Source: Voacanga thouarsii
Taxonomy: Eukaryota; Streptophyta; Magnoliopsida; Gentianales; Apocynaceae
Assembly (NCBI GenBank): GCA_026120185.1
Contig: JANUWF010001631.1
Span: 1,860,001 to 1,924,000, forward strand
Reading direction: 5' to 3'
Length of the DNA stretch: 64,000 bases
Position numbers and translations under genes: made by a program. Below are positions 21,218 through 33,859 of this stretch, one piece after another. Below the pieces are notes generated by a model. That model saw only the letters and a program-made list of their open reading frames with translations. It made no database searches and had not been told where the DNA came from. Within the stretch, counting starts at the first letter, position 1; each line of letters starts with the position of its first letter.

Positions 21218-22690
21218 TGATAGGGGCTAAAATCACCATTATTTTCCTAATTATTTGATGTTGTTTTGAGATACTTTTGTTGTAATAACTAAGCATATTC
21301 CTTCATATTTAACATTTTGCTTGTAAAAAGTATTTTTGAAAATGTTGTGCAAATTTAAGTTAAATTCGAGCGAAAAGTGAACAATTGCATAGCAGACCTG
21401 GCGCCAGGCCTAGTCAAGGGACCTAACGCCGAGTCCATTCTGATCCAAAAGCAAAAACTGAGCAAATTTCAAGAAGAATCCAGAACAGACCAGGCACCAG
21501 GCCCAGCCAATGGACCAGGCACTAGGTCCATTCTGGTTAAACAGCAAAAGCCGAGAAGAACATATCAGACCTAGTGCCAGGTGGCCCGACTATACCTGGT
21601 GCCAGGTACACTCTGGAAGGCAACAATTCTATGCACGAATTTGGTATTTTTCAAAGGATTTTGGTATTTTCTAAATTCTACTCGTACTAGACTTCTCAAG
21701 CAATGACTTTTGGTATTAATGAAGCTTATAAATACAAGAAAAACATAAGAGAAATGTGTGATTTGAAGGATCCAAGCTAGTTACCCAATCACCACTCAAA
21801 GGAACATTATTCAAAGGAGGTTTTCAAGAGAAGAAGAATGGCTTGTCTATGAGTTTTATCATTTATCCTTTGTTTACTTTTCTTTAATAATGATGTGCTT
21901 AATATTTTGATTGTAATTGGATATTATTTTGGAGATTATCATTTTGAGTTAATTGGAATTTTTTATCAATCTATTGTTATCTTTGGTATTTGATTACTTG
22001 TTATCATTGGTTATTGATGCGAGTTCTTCTAATTGACTCGACAAAACGATATTAGGAGTTTCATTGCATTGATTTCATATTTGTCTAATCTTAATGGATT
22101 TGAACCACGAAGTTGAGATTATAGAACTATGTGATCAAAGATTAGTTTATCTCACCTCGAGCAAAAGGTCATTAGCTAATTTCATATTTATGAGGTATGA
22201 GTTTAATGCATCTTTTGGTTGCTTTGGTTTGATTGGAAAATCTGCTAAATTAATCAAAGGATAGTGATTCTATGGATTAGGAAAGAAGTGGAATCTGCAT
22301 AAGTAAGTTCATGACTTGGGAAACAATTAAATTTTACTTAAGTTCCTTCATGATGTCAAGATGACAATTGATTGTGATGAATGCTAATTGATTCAATGTT
22401 ATGGTGTCAAGATAATTGTTTAGTTACATGAAATTGCATCCTTGAGTTATATCTATTTTTATCTTTATTTATTTTTCTTTTTATTCTCTTCTTATTTTAT
22501 TGGCTAAACAATAAATATTTGGGTAAAGTAAGGTGGAAAGCCTAAGTTTTCGTGGATTCGATACTTACTATTCACTATACGATAGGTATACTTACTCATA
22601 TGTGTGGTTTTAGTGGTTGGCATTTTAATTAAAGCTTGATTAATTGTGTTATTTGTTGGTAATATTTTCTACACTAAAAAACATGCATCA
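21218..22690 (+). repeat. LTR family B, 5' LTR of a gypsy-type element
   Basis: It begins TGATAGGGGC and ends CATGCATCA (1473 bp), followed at once by a primer-binding site, so it is a complete 5' LTR in plus orientation. At 21395-21620 it holds six variants of the palindrome CCTGGCGCCAGG, several changed by CpG-type transitions. The rest is AT-rich. Confidence 0.88.
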
Positions 22691-22800
22691 AGTTTTTTGT
22701 GCCATTGCCGGGGATGGGCACTATTGAAAACATTCAAATCTTGTTGATTTAGCCTTTGTTGTATTTGTAAATACCACTAATTTTTTATCAGGCGTTAGTT
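22691..22800 (+). mobile_element. Leader remnant of the family-B gypsy element
   Basis: About 110 bp of typical gypsy leader follows the primer-binding site, including a long run without G (about 22770-22790). The element then stops: unrelated LTR-like sequence begins at about 22800. None of gag or pol remains in the window. Confidence 0.55.
22694..22713 (+). other. Primer-binding site, Asp tRNA type
   Basis: The sequence TGTGCCATTGCCGGGGA follows the LTR after a few bases. It differs from the complement of the plant aspartate-tRNA 3' end by transitions at CpG-type positions. This primer is used by many plant Ty3/gypsy elements (Athila/Tat group and others). Confidence 0.8.
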
Positions 22801-24190
22801 CTCACATCCGTGAATATTGTGATATTCAAAATTGATACGTGGATGCTTGTTAATAGAACAAGTACATTGGATGACCTAACTATAAGATAATCCCAGGGAT
22901 AACTATTTAGTGCTAGTGATAGAATCTCGTTATAGCAAAAGTGTAAGTATTCTTAAACTTGAGATCTCTAAGGTACTTTGTTTGCTAAGCATTATACTTT
23001 GATTCCAATCTCTGGAGCCAGATCGAGGGCCGCCTATGAGATGAATATTCGGTACAATGAGAGGTAAACAAAAGTAGTTGATAGGGTCAATAAAGGATTT
23101 ATCACTCCTAATAGTAGGGGCGAATATCTCACGGCTACTTATTGAAATTACTACTCATTAAATCCTTGCCCAATGTGATTGTGTTTTGGAATTGATACGC
23201 ATATAGAGTAGTGGATTCCTAGTACAAGTACTATTATATTCGGGCCAGAATTAATTTATATTTTGGAGGGAGTTTGCACTAATTTCGTACTCAAACTGAA
23301 TGAGATATTGTACGGTGAAAGGAATTTATTGCACTGTAGTTTGTTATTGAAAGGTTCATATCAAGCTACTTGACTTCCTGGACTTTTGGGTAGTCATGAT
23401 GTGTTTCTAGATACCGCTCATGATCTGCTAAATATGAGTTTATTAATTGATAAATTAATAAAACATCCTATTTAGAATTAATATGTTAATTCTAAATTGT
23501 TAAAGATTATTAATCCCGAAGACGTTTGAATTAATTCATATTCGCTACCAATAGATTAGGAAACATAATAGGTCACACACAATAAAGGTTGAGTACTCAA
23601 TATATTATTTGATAATATTATGGGGGTAATTGTGAGAAAAAAAAATGATTTATAGATGGATTATAAGTTTTTTATAATTCATAGGGTCTAATTGAGATTA
23701 CATAAACTTTAAGGACTCAATTGTTGTCGATTTGATCTTGGCGGACTTAATTGCAATTAAGCACAAATTTTAAAAAAATATAAATCGGGGAAATCGTTTC
23801 CTCTGATAAGATATACGACGCACAAAAATCGATTCTCTGTGAATCTCGTCTTCTCCAACTCTCAAACCCTAGCCGCCTCTTGTTCTACTAGCATAGAATT
23901 GAGCGGGATGGGTGAGTAATTGAGCCTTTGTGTGGATACTGTTAGAGGGAGTCCTCGCTTGGACTTCAGTGGCCGTTGTGAGCAACTGATCACAGAACAT
24001 TGAGTGCTATGTGGAATTTTCAATCATGATTGCAGTAGTTCAGGAACCGAAGGAAATTTTGAATTAAGGCTACAACAGGTAAATCCTGTAACTTGCTTTC
24101 TTACCCATTTTAATCGACAAACATGTGATCTTTGGAAGGGATTTCGGTTTTATTTTCCGCTGCATGTATGCTCTTGCATGGCTGAATCCC
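22801..24190 (+). repeat. Probable LTR remnant, type unclear
   Basis: This non-coding sequence has a style common in plant copia LTRs. Near its right end is a 'ttttattttccgctgc' stretch (24145-24163) of the kind often found just before a copia LTR end. I could not find a direct repeat or a clear TG start, so the call is tentative. The 76-codon frame at 24004-24234 lies in it and looks accidental. Confidence 0.35.
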
Positions 24191-25518
24191 ATCACTTGGG
24201 CCCAATATTAAAATTACCCAAGATAATTAATTAATAAACTAATTAATTAAATGAGCTCTTTTATCAATTAATTAAACTACTTAGGCCCAATATAAAATTA
24301 CCTAAGATAATTAATTAATTATTTAAATTAGCTCTTTTTTTAATTAATTAAACTACTTGGCCCAATATAAAATTATACAAGATAATTACTTAATAACCTA
24401 ATTAATTAAATTGACACAATTAATTATTCTAGCCCAAATTAATAAATAATTAGACTCCTAGAATAATTTTTCCAATAATAAATTCACCCAATAAGCCCAT
24501 ATCATAAATAAATTTACTAAGGTTATTTGAGCTACTATGAGAACCAAAAGATATATTATTCTTAGCTACTAAAATTATCAAAATACCCCTGTTAACAGAG
24601 AGCTATATTTTAATCATTTTAAATATTCCATTTATCACCATATGAAAATATTGACCTGGAGAATAATACTGCAAGTGCAGTGTCTCCGACCTATAGGTGT
24701 AATAACGAAAATACCCCTCTACATAACACCCGTCATTGAGATAGGAAAATAGTACTAACACTTTTCTCAATGACATCTACCATCCTTTGACAACTAGTCC
24801 GAGAATCCAAGACTTCCAATACGTATCTACTTATCACGGGAAGCTATCCAAAAGTATACATACTTAGTTATATTTTCCAAGGACTTGGATTATTAGATTA
24901 TCCCGAACAATCACAAGGTGGTGATTTCTTCTCGTAATGAAGTATAGAAACTCTATTGTATAAGTCTGTCTTAATTAACTAGAGTCATACACCTAATGTA
25001 CAAGATTATTAGCCTTGCGATAAGACCTCACCTAACATACATCAAAGTGTACAAATCCAACTTCACCAGACCACCAACTTGTACTCAAGTCCTAGGTACT
25101 CGTCCATATAATAGCTACGATAAATCAATTTTTATTTATTTTAGTACTTTACTAAAGATTATTATCACTTGGTCCAGATCTGCATATTCCAAATACGCTT
25201 ATACCATTGGTGCAAGTGGACTACTCACTGGTTAAAGGTAAATAATTCTCCATTTGAAAACCATAATGAAATGATCTAATCCTTGATAAAATGTCCAGCT
25301 TCATCAATCGATCAAGAATAATTTTTTCACTTATGTATTAGTAGCCCATATTCTACACCTAACTGTAAAAGTACGACCCAATCACGTAGATTACTTACTA
25401 ACACACTTAGACCTTTAATGTGCTAATATATGTAAACAAACAACCATTAGCGAATGAAACTTTTATTAATTTTCAAAATACAGAAATACATAGTATATTT
25501 TAGGCATATATTCCAACA
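24191..25518 (-). repeat. Copia-type LTR remnant, minus strand
   Basis: On the minus strand it starts TGTTGGAATATATGCC at 25518, a very common copia LTR start. Its other end is not clear. The body includes AT-rich repeats of 'aattaattaaat' with 'taggcccaatataaaatta' at 24280-24420. No internal region or primer site is attached. Confidence 0.5.
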
Positions 25519-26279
25519 CCCTCTTACCCTTTCTTCTATAATTTAATGTTGAATTGAATTTCATAATTCTATTTGAATGGTTGAACCATAGACTATTGTT
25601 TTGTATTGAATTACTTCTTTTGATCAAATCAATCCCAATTCTAATATTTAATTACTTGGGTATATTATGTCAAATTAATTGTTCTAGATTAGTTGATTTA
25701 ATGTTTGTTCTCTTCTAATTGACTCAAGAAATGAAATTAGGGGGAAAACTAGTAATTGATGAGATTGTAATATCGCCTAGAGGTAGGGATATTTACTTCT
25801 GCTGGATTTATCTTGGGTAATTTGGGGTTAATTGAACGCAATACATTCTTAAGTTAAAATTAATGGGATAGAGATATCCATTAGTTTAAATTGAAGAATA
25901 GAAATTTCATAATTTGAGAAAGAGTTGGATTCATATTTGGAACCCATACCGATACTAGATTAGTAATTTGATTGATTTAAGGTGTATTTTTTATTGGGTG
26001 TATTCTTGGGGGATACTATTCAAATACATGTTTTTACCCCTTATCTAACCCCTTTGATATTCTTGTGACCTATGTTGTGTAGGTTAACTTCATTTGCTAT
26101 TCCAGTAACTATAAGTATTTCATCTTATGAATTGGTCAGTGAAACAATAAATTAAAGTGAGTAGTGGTGCTTACTCCTTGAGAATCGATACTTGTTCAAT
26201 ACCCTATACTATGCCTTGCAAGTGTATTTAGCCTATTGTGTGTGGTTTGTAATTTTAGTATTTAGCATTTTATTTAAAC
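25519..26279 (+). repeat. Old family-B-related LTR fragment
   Basis: It shares scattered blocks with the LTRs at 1-907 and 21218-22690, for example 'GTTCTCTTCTAATTGACTC' at 25705 and the ending 'TGTGTGGTTTGTAATTTTAG'. Similarity is lower than among the other copies. It is cut at 26280 by a copia insertion. Confidence 0.5.
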
Positions 26280-26621
26280 TGCTATGAAAATAATCAGTGG
26301 CTCTTCATTTTTCCAAAACTATCCATTTATCTTGAATATAAATATGACTGTTTATTTTTCCAAGGTTATTAATGGATAAGATAAGATTGTATTTATTATA
26401 TTCATTTCTTATCCTTTTAGATAATATACCTAAACCTCTATAAATAGGGCCTTATGTAAACAAGCATAATCAATTATTTGAATCTGCCTTATGTAAATGA
26501 ACATAAGCAATTATTTGAATCTAAGAACTTCTTTCATTTCTCTCTTCTCATGTAGTTTCTTTAATTTTTAATTTTTATATTTTATTTTCTTAATTCTATT
26601 TGAAATCAAATTTACAATACA
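26280..26621 (+). repeat. 5' LTR of the plus-strand copia element
   Basis: It starts TGCTATGAAAATAAT and ends in AATACA, followed by a primer-binding region (TTATCAGCACG). It has a TATA-like CTATAAATAG at about 26437 that would start element transcription. It carries a local duplication of the 'cttatgtaaa-aacataa-caattatttgaatct' segment (26452-26523) that the other LTR lacks. Confidence 0.85.
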
Positions 26622-29600
26622 TTATCAGCACGAATCTACCAAAGTTGTTCTACTGAAGGTTATAATTAAGACCATACTACTAAAGTTGATAATCAAACCA
26701 ATACCATCGAAGTTACTCTCTCGATCCATACAATCAAATAGCCTAATTTTTAAAATTTTCTAAACAAAATAAGAAAGGAAATCTTTCTATTTGATTTTGT
26801 ATTAATATGGTGAATCTCACTAAACTTGAGTTTGCAGCTCTAGATATCACAGCAATATACTATTTATCCTAGACACTAGATGTTGAAATGCATTTAGCTA
26901 CAATGGGTCTGACAGATACCATTGTAGAAGGAAATCCATCATCATCACAAAATGATGATAAAGCTATGATCTTTCTCCACCATCATCTTCATGAAGATTT
27001 AAAAATGGAATACCTTATCATGAATACCTTATCATGAAAATTTCACTTATTTTGTGGAATAATTTGAAAGAAATGTTTAACCACCAAAAAATGGTCGTCC
27101 TTCCAAAAGCACGGTATTACTGTATGCACCTCTAATTATAAGATTTTAAATATGTTAATGAGTATAATTCTGTGATATTTAAAATTAGCTCGTAATTAAA
27201 ATTATATAGAAAAAATATCACTAATGAAGATATGTTGGAAAAAACTTTCTGTAACACCCCGGAAAACCTAGGCCCGCCAGGGCCGGGGATGTCGCCCCGT
27301 CCAAAGGACAAGGGGTCTTTATAACTAGGTCACAAATAAAAATTGTTGGAATAAATAATACTCAAGCTAAAAGAATTTATTACAACCCAAAAATACTTCA
27401 ACAGTACATCCATGATATTCCAAAAGAAAAACCATAATTAAAATCATCCACACTCGTCTCCCAAAGCAATACATAAAATCAAAAACACATTCCCTTCCAA
27501 GGTAGCTACTCACCCACAACAGGATCAACCTGAAATCATGATAAAATGTGGTGAGACAGAAATCTCAGTAAGTCCGTATGTGCTTTGGGTATTTAGCAGA
27601 AACAATTCGTGGATACAAAGTGTGAAATCTTTATAAGAGAAACATTGGCAAGCAATAAACATCAGTCAAAAGCAAGAGTGGCGTTTTAGCTCTTCTAGCC
27701 ATACATAAGTAATGAAATCAACCACTTGAAAGAAAGGGATATGGGTTACCACACTTTAGGCCTCATAACTGGTCAGAATGCCTAACACGTTGTGCAGACT
27801 GACAAAAGTAGGTGATCGGCCTACTGGGCAAGATACTCCTCCTTCTCTATACCCAAACAACCACCGGGTGTCCATTCCAACAAAAACACAGTCACTTGAC
27901 TGAAACAAAATAAACTGCTAGCTCGGACCGGCACGACTCACTAGAACTGGCATCTTATCCGGGAAGGACTCACCCCTCAGAGGTGGCCACCTACTGAGAG
28001 ACTCACTCTAACCCTTCAAAGACTAGTCCTAGTAGTCCACCCTTATTGAGTACTCAACGACATTTCCCGCTTGGGATAAAATGAACAAAGCATTGTGCTT
28101 CATGAAATAACACCTTGAGGGTTTCCAAAGCTTTGAGCGAAATCAGTTTTAGAAAGAGTTTCGAGTTTGGAAAATCTGCTCATTAACTTTTGAATAATTC
28201 CAGCGTTGGAAATACAGATGAATTCAACCCTCAATTGCCTTCAAATAAACGAGTGTCCATACACTCCATATTTAGCTTGCCATAAGAAAACATTTCACAT
28301 AGACAGGTTTTATGCAGGAGCTTACCTGATTCTTGCTCATAATAACAAGGTCTCGGACAGATGACCTAACCCCACATGGGCAAATACAAATCTTAATCAG
28401 ATTCAAGCCACAATCCACTTCCTCAATTTTAAATCAACTCAATTCACTACTACCATGATCCTAGTGTCCCAAGCTTTAAGGCAAAACAATAATTGGATAG
28501 GTTTATAAGCTCAGTTTAATTTGTTATTTAAAATAATTAATGGATTAGGAAATAAATTCTAATAAGATGAAAGTTTAAATCTTGTTAAGGAAAATTTAGA
28601 GTTTATTTGATTAAGAGCCATAGGTGGTACTAGGTAAAATAGTAATTTAATGGTAGCTTAGTTGTTAGAAAGTAATTGAGAGCTAAAACTAGTTAAGATT
28701 AAATTTAATAAGTCTTCCTTGGAAAATAATAAGTAAATCCTTAAGGGTTTTGATCTAGTAAATATTTTATTAAGTATAAGTCTTTTTCATAAGGGCTTTA
28801 ATTAATTTGCTTTATTTTAAATAATATTTATTTATTTTATTTTCTAAAAAAATTCATTATTTATTTGACTAAAATATCATTTACATATATTATAATTCCA
28901 ACTCTACCCTTCCTAGGGTTTTCGAAATTCTTTAGCAAAAATCATTAGTAAATATTTTATTCATAAAATAAAATTTGCTTAGGGACAAATAGATCATGAT
29001 CACGATTCCATGGTCATAATCAATAACATACTCAATCCTTCAATTCATCAAATCATCCAAGTCTTGCACATAGGCATAGATCTAAATTTATTATTACATG
29101 ATTTAACCTCTACTAGCATAAACATGATCATGGCTTCAAAATCTAATCATGCATATAAATCCTATTCACCCATGGTGACATAATCTCTAGCATGCTTCAT
29201 CACAAATACTACCTATGACATGCATCAAATCTCAACTCATCATTAAATCCACCAATATAATCCTTCCATGCATAAATCCCATCTCCATCTCAATCATACA
29301 TATACTCATGCTTCAATCAATAACATCACATACACAGCCCCATCGCCATTCATCAACTTAGAAACATGCTTCTAAATTTTAAAAAGAGGATTGAAGGTAC
29401 TTACTTGATTGATGAATGAATTGAAGGAGTTTAGAGAAGATCTCAATTCCTAGATGGCTAATCTTGTTCAAGAAGGGTGGTGAAAGCATGGTCATGGAAC
29501 AAGAGACCATTCGGTCAAGGGAGGAATTTTCGGTCCATGAGAGAGAGAGAGAGAGAGAAGAAGAAGAGATCATTAGCATGCTTATCCATATAGGTTTTCA

Positions 29601-29834
29601 TTAGAGATTAAGTTTGAAGAGGATGAAGTTGTTAGAATAAGTTTACCTTGAAGATGTTCTTGTCCAGAAATTTTTGCTTTGATCCGAAGTAGCAAGATGT
29701 TCGAAGGAGTTTGATGTTAATATTGATGTTGATGGATTCACAGCAATAAGTAGACTAAATCTGGAGATTTTCGTGAGGGTTTGAGGTGGTTTGGAGGGTT
29801 ATTAGGTGTAGAGAAGAAGTAGGTGTTCTTGGTG

Positions 29835-29837
<3 letters not shown>

Positions 29838-29876
<39 letters not shown>
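29838..29876. repeat. (GT)n microsatellite
   Basis: About 19 uninterrupted GT units within the family-C element. Copy 2 (around 50960) has no such run, so it expanded after the copies separated. Confidence 0.95.
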
Positions 29877-29877
<1 letters not shown>

Positions 29878-31221
29878 CTTGTTGCTTGAAGAAAATCGAG
29901 AGAAAGAGGAAGAGTTTGTGCAGCTGTCAATTTTTTTGAGGGAATAGGTCTGGCCGAATTCTAGTAGGGTTTAGGGAGTTGATTCTCTGATTTGGAAGGG
30001 AAAATGAAAGGTTAGTTGTTACAATCCTTGAAGAATATTGTTAGGAAGTGAATTTGGAAAGTAGATATCCTAAGAATATCTTGATTTGTTTGAACAGCTT
30101 TGAAGTCTGCCATGGCTGATTGTTTGGACAGAATTTCGTGGGATTAATGCTGACTTATGGAGGCTTTTGGTGGCTGAAAGTAGGGTGTACAATGATGGAG
30201 AAGAAGTCTGGTCCATTGAGCAAAATATTATGGAAGGTTGCTAAATAAGATGACTGAAATTTTGGAAACCAATCAAGCTTAATTGCAGGAATTTTGTAGA
30301 GAGATTTTCGATCAGCCATTGTTGGAATTTCATGCAGAGACTTCAGGGAACAATGGAACTCTGTTAATGGAGGTTTAAGAGAGGTTTTGACAGAAGTAGG
30401 TTGGGGTTTTCAGTTGAAACAAAATAGGAAATAAGCTAGACAAAAATTCTGCACAAGAATTTTCGCTGAACAGAATTTTCCTGGCAGAATTTTCGTCTGC
30501 CATTTCCAGCAGCTTTGCAGCGAGGTTTGAAGCGGATTTCAGGGGTATTCAAGGCTGGTTTCCAGCCTTCTTTATGGAGGAAAAACATGGCTATGGTGCT
30601 GCACAAAATCTGGGAGAAAACAGCTTGGTTTTGAGCTCTCAAAACCGATTTTCATACAGGAATTTTTCCTGCTTTGCTCTAACTTGTGCAATCCGAATTT
30701 GGGCAAGAAACTTTCAGGTTTCAACTGATCCTAAAGACCATTTTTCTGGTAGAATTTGGGAGGGAATGTGAGCTAGAATTTTTGACCTTTTGAAGGCACA
30801 ACAAGCTGGAAAATTTCAGCTCATTTCATGAAGATAAATGAACTAAGTTTGAGGAAAAATTTCAGCAAGCTTTCAAGAGTGATTTTCCTCTTGAATTTTC
30901 CCACAAATCATTTACATTTTCCAAACCATGAGAAGCCTTTTACTAGGATATTTTGATCCTAAAAGACCTTAGTCCTCTATTGAATTTTCTGGAAAGGAAA
31001 AGGATAGAACACCTTGCTCAAGCTAAGGAGTTGGAATTTAAGAAAAGCTAAAGATCAAGGGAGAATGAATTCCCTTTTGGCATTTCGCGAAGAACAAAAG
31101 AGTGAAGTGAGAATTCTCCTAACATGTCTCTCCTAGGACATCATCACCACATTGATCTAGGCCCTCATGGCCGAAACCATCCCTTTCCAAGCAAAATAAA
31201 ATTTTCTCAATCTAAAGCTTC

Positions 31222-31290
31222 TATGATGGACTTTGAACCTTAGACCTCAAGAATTAATTCCAATGCTCTAACCACTAAATCACAACAACT
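31222..31290 (-). ncRNA. tRNA-like Pol III promoter module in family C, copy 1
   Basis: On the minus strand, TTTAGTGGTTAGAGC (31279-31265) fits the A box and AGGTTCAAAGTCC (31240-31228) fits the B box, at tRNA spacing. The flanking bases look like the body of a tRNA, but no acceptor stem closes. It is probably a SINE head or tRNA relic captured by the LTR. The same module lies at 52326-52390 in copy 2. Confidence 0.55.
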
Positions 31291-32282
31291 CTTGTTGCTA
31301 TTTCTACTAGAAAAATTATTTCCTATTCAATCCACAAGCTATCTCCTTATTTTCACCTCGGGCAAAAATTACCATTTTGCCACTCTCACACATCACTCAC
31401 TAACAAGACTTCAAGATAATAAAAATCAAATTCAAAGCACATAGAAATCATATGAAACATATTTAATCATGAAATAAATCATGATATGCATCCCAACCCC
31501 CTTACTCTAAGGTTGGTCTCGATTGGGGTTTCACACTTTCTCTACATTTCATGCCTCAATTGTGCTCCTGTAGTAGTAATATCGAGAAAAGAGATTAAAA
31601 AAATATACAGAATTAATATCTTCTCTTCTTGTAACTGAGTAAAATAATGAGTTATTAATGAAAAATCATGAAGCCTGACCAACAGGTTCTACTCCATTCC
31701 CAGAAGTAAATGTTGTTATACCTCGTAATTTTGGCTCCCGAAAAGGTTGTGATCGTGGCCGTGGCCATGGTCATGCATGCGGTTATAATATAAATTTTCA
31801 TTATGGTCATAAAATTCAAAACAAAGTTATAAGAAATAATGATAACCATTAGAAGTGGTCAAAAAATAACGAGAAAGGGAAAGGAAAAAATGTAGTTCCT
31901 ACAAATTATGAAGATAAACTATTATCATTGTGGTATGAAAGATCATTGGTCTTGTACCTGTCGTATGACAAAACACCTTATTGATCTTTATCAGGCTTTT
32001 GTAGACAAAAATGCATAAACAAATTTTATTCTACAATATTCTCTTCATGATGATAATGATACCAATCTTGAAGATGTTAGAGTTGGTGTAACTCATTTGG
32101 ATGTGGTTGATTTTTTTGAATATCTAGAATGAAGAATTTATCATTTTCTTGGTAATGGAATCGTTCAAAATAATTAAAATTTTACTTTTAATTTGTTTAT
32201 TTTATGTTTTATATTTTTGACATTGTAATGGTAATTAGCCTATAAAGTGTTTATTTTATTATTTAAATATTTAACTTCATAA

Positions 32283-33620
32283 ATGTTTTGTTATGCCCAA
32301 TTGGCTATTATTCCATTTACTGGATACAAAAGTGGTATTGAAGATATATACGTAATTGATAGTGGTACAACATATTCCATATTAAAAGGAAGAAAATATT
32401 TCTCTTACTTGAAGATAGGAGAAATAAATGTTAATACTATAAGTAATAGTGTAAAATTGATTGAAGGCTCTTGAAGAGCTAATATATTATTACCCAAAGG
32501 AACAATGTTGTTATTCATTAAGCGTTATTTTCTTCAAAATCTCGAAAAATTTTATTAAGTTTTAAAGATATTCTCTAAAATGGATATCATATTGAAACAA
32601 TGGTAGAAAATGGGTTTGAGTATCTCTGTATTACATAAATAACTTCGGGTAAGAAATTTTTATTAGAAAAACTATCATCTCTTTCATCTGGCCTATATTA
32701 CACAAAAATCCATACAATTGAAGTGCATTATTCCGTAAACCAGAAGTTTACTGATCTTACTACATTTATCATTTGGCATGATTGTTTGGATCATCTAGGA
32801 GCCATTATGATGTGAAAGATAATTGAAAATACGCATGGTCATCTTTTAAAAAGTCAAAAAACTTTGATATCAAATAAATTTTTGTTCGTTGCATGTTCTC
32901 AAGGGAAATTAGTTATTAAACCATCTCCAACAAAAGTGTAGTTTGAGTCTCCAGTATTTTTGGAAAAAAATCATGGTGATATACGTAGACCAATTCATCC
33001 ACTATGTGGGCAATTCAGATACTTTATAATTTTAATTGATGTATCGACCTGACGGTCGTATGTCAGTTTATTACCTGGCATTTACAAGGTTGCTTGCCCA
33101 AATAATTTGCTTATTCCAAGCCTTTGATTCTTATTGCATATCGATTGGCATTACTATTGAACATCCAGTAGCTCAAGTTCAAACCCACAATGATCTAGTT
33201 GAATCATTCATTAAAATATTACAATTAATTGTTAGATCATTATTAATAAGAACAAATTTCCCTACATCTACTTGGGGTTATGCTATTTTACATACTACAA
33301 CACTTGTGTGTATAAGGCTGACAAGTTATCACAAATTCTCTCCATTGTAGTTAACTTCTGGTTCATAGCCAAATATTACTCATTTAAGAATTTTTTATTG
33401 TGTTGTATATATATCGATAATGCCAAATCAACGTACCAAAATGAATCCTCAAGGAAGATTGGGGATACATGTTGGGTATGATTCTCCCTCTATAATTAGA
33501 TATGTTAAACCATTGACACGTGATGTATTCACAATGAGATTTGTTAATTGTCATTTTGATAAAACTTTATTTTCTAAATTAGGGGGAGAATATAAACCAC
33601 ATAAAAAAGAGCTTACCTAG
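32283..33620 (+). pseudogene. Copia protease and integrase, broken
   Basis: The plus-strand frame at 32283-32474 contains 'YVIDSGTTYSILKGRKYFSY', the copia protease motif D-S-G. Integrase pieces follow (32760-33620), including 'PVAQVQTHNDLVESFIKIL' of the core and the C-terminal 'GRLGIHVGYDSPSIIRYVKP'. Stops and frame changes between the pieces rule out function. Confidence 0.8.
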
Positions 33621-33859
33621 ACAACATCATTGAATTATTTGGATCCGAGTACAAGCACAAGTAAACTAGAAGTTCAAAAGATAATTCATTTACAAAGACT
33701 TGCAAATCAACTGCTAAATTCTTTTGTTGACTCTATCAGAGTAATTAAAGCACATGTTTCAATTATAAATGCTCCTATTCAGATAGAGGTTCCAGTAATA
33801 CAAAATGAAATCACTATAGCTGATGAATCAAAACACCCTAGAAGTGTGGACGACCCATA

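Larger units (their letters stand above)
27250..31535 (-). mobile_element. Family-C solo LTR or non-coding LTR element, copy 1
   Basis: This 4286-bp unit ends TGTAACACCCC... and ...GGGGTTTCACA, with the 5-bp target duplication CTTTC on both sides (27245-27249 and 31536-31540). It is homologous along its length to 48280-52633. It encodes no transposition protein. The ends fit a single long LTR, which on the minus strand starts TGTGAAACCCC and ends GGGGTGTTACA. A solo LTR from a long-LTR gypsy element is the simplest reading, so the orientation is inferred. It contains a (GT)n run (29838-29876), a (GA)n run (about 29539-29557) and a tRNA-like Pol III promoter. Confidence 0.8.
26808..32170 (+). 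pseudogene. Copia gag, split by an insertion
   Basis: The gene begins at 26808 with MVNLTKLEFAALDI and carries the first half of the Gag domain. After 27249 the family-C element intervenes. From 31536 the second half continues ('ELLMKNHEA' region), followed by a Gly/Arg-rich segment (31720-31800) and a zinc-knuckle region near 31920-31970 that no longer reads through. Joining the halves across the CTTTC duplication restores colinearity, which proves the insertion. Many stops are present. Confidence 0.75.

Noticed and set aside
21377..21574. A 65-codon frame with repeated Ala-Pro-Gly-Pro segments
   Set aside because: The repetition is the GGCGCC palindrome array of the LTR read as protein; no start context or conservation between LTR copies supports a gene.
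24240..24420. Repeated AATTAATTAAAT blocks considered as a possible CRISPR-like or satellite array
   Set aside because: The repeats are few, irregular and of low complexity within an LTR remnant; there are no regular spacers.
31222..31290. A functional tRNA gene
   Set aside because: The A and B boxes are present but acceptor and anticodon stems do not close, and the same relic occurs in the other family-C unit.
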